This document shows positions 63,937-64,000 of a DNA stretch of 64,000 nt, in pieces. The DNA is from Brachionus plicatilis (taxonomy: Eukaryota > Rotifera > Eurotatoria > Ploima > Brachionidae). The DNA lies in the NCBI GenBank assembly GCA_010279815.1, contig QEOQ01000633.1, positions 160,070-224,069 on the forward strand. The letters run 5' to 3'. Under the pieces are notes generated by a model. The model was given only the letters and a program-made list of their open reading frames with translations, had not been told where the DNA came from and did no database searches. Position numbers and translations under genes: made by a program. Within the stretch, counting starts at the first letter, position 1; every line of letters begins with the position of its first letter.

Positions 63937-64000
63937 AACGGCAAATTGAAGTTTAAGATCAAGATCAAAAGATCAAAATAAAAATTGAAATATTTTTTTT
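63937..64000. mobile_element. Start of a further foldback element, cut by window end
   Basis: GGCAAATTGAAGTTTAAGAT matches the ends of the family at 61,980 and the solo end at 61,329. Confidence 0.45.

Noticed and set aside
1..64000. tRNA, rRNA, CRISPR and bacterial-type operons
   Set aside because: No cloverleaf, rRNA core or spaced direct-repeat array was found by eye; introns and gene families are eukaryotic.

Overview
This window looks like AT-rich nuclear DNA from a small invertebrate animal. Four single-copy genes are recognisable: CNOT9, a CATIP orthologue, a testis-specific-kinase (TSSK)-like kinase and a GT10 fucosyltransferase. A fifth is probable, a nucleotide-diphospho-sugar transferase. 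CATIP (ciliary actin/ciliogenesis) and TSSK indicate a ciliated metazoan. Introns are very short (49-63 bp). A monogonont rotifer such as Brachionus would fit the composition, intron size and transposon families, but that is inference; nothing here proves the species. I saw no tRNA, rRNA or CRISPR array.

Positions 1-47,900 are mostly a transposon graveyard with nested insertions. In order they hold: a fragment of an ISL2EU-like element (1-600); a pogo-like DDE_1 element with about 260-bp inverted repeats (1,424-3,398); a minus-strand Ty3/gypsy element (4,618-11,390) split inside pol by a 3,134-bp DNA transposon with an 8-bp target duplication (5,446-8,579); an env-like remnant with its own primer-binding site (11,584-12,905); a plus-strand LINE remnant (about 13,340-16,300) carrying a 625-bp Mutator-type MITE (15,370-15,994); a glycosyltransferase gene (17,703-18,729); a short RNase H remnant; and an almost pristine gypsy element with one 2,208-codon gag-pol-chromodomain-env reading frame between 282-bp LTRs (21,113-28,417). 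Beyond it lie poorly resolved host-like exons (29,900-31,260), two internally deleted Tigger elements (32,065-32,995 and 36,334-36,910), a decayed ISL2EU-like transposase with a SWIM finger (33,560-36,330), a CR1-like LINE flanked by about 250-bp copies of a Tc1/mariner remnant (37,143-41,092), a hAT remnant, further LINE fragments, and a Mutator-like transposase remnant followed by a Ulp1-type protease (45,640-46,470).

Positions 48,800-64,000 are gene-bearing: TSSK-like kinase (minus), GT10 fucosyltransferase (minus), CNOT9 (plus) and six-exon CATIP (plus). The spaces between them are AT-rich and are colonised by short foldback elements whose ends begin GG and whose target duplications are 8-9 bp. 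One of these sits in a CATIP intron.

The host genes are unrelated in function and not arranged as an operon. The main interest is the layering of mobile elements. Several insertions can be undone exactly from the sequence (5,446-8,579; 15,370-15,994; 36,334-36,910), and several short elements share a Mutator-like signature in a window that also holds a decayed Mutator-type transposase.
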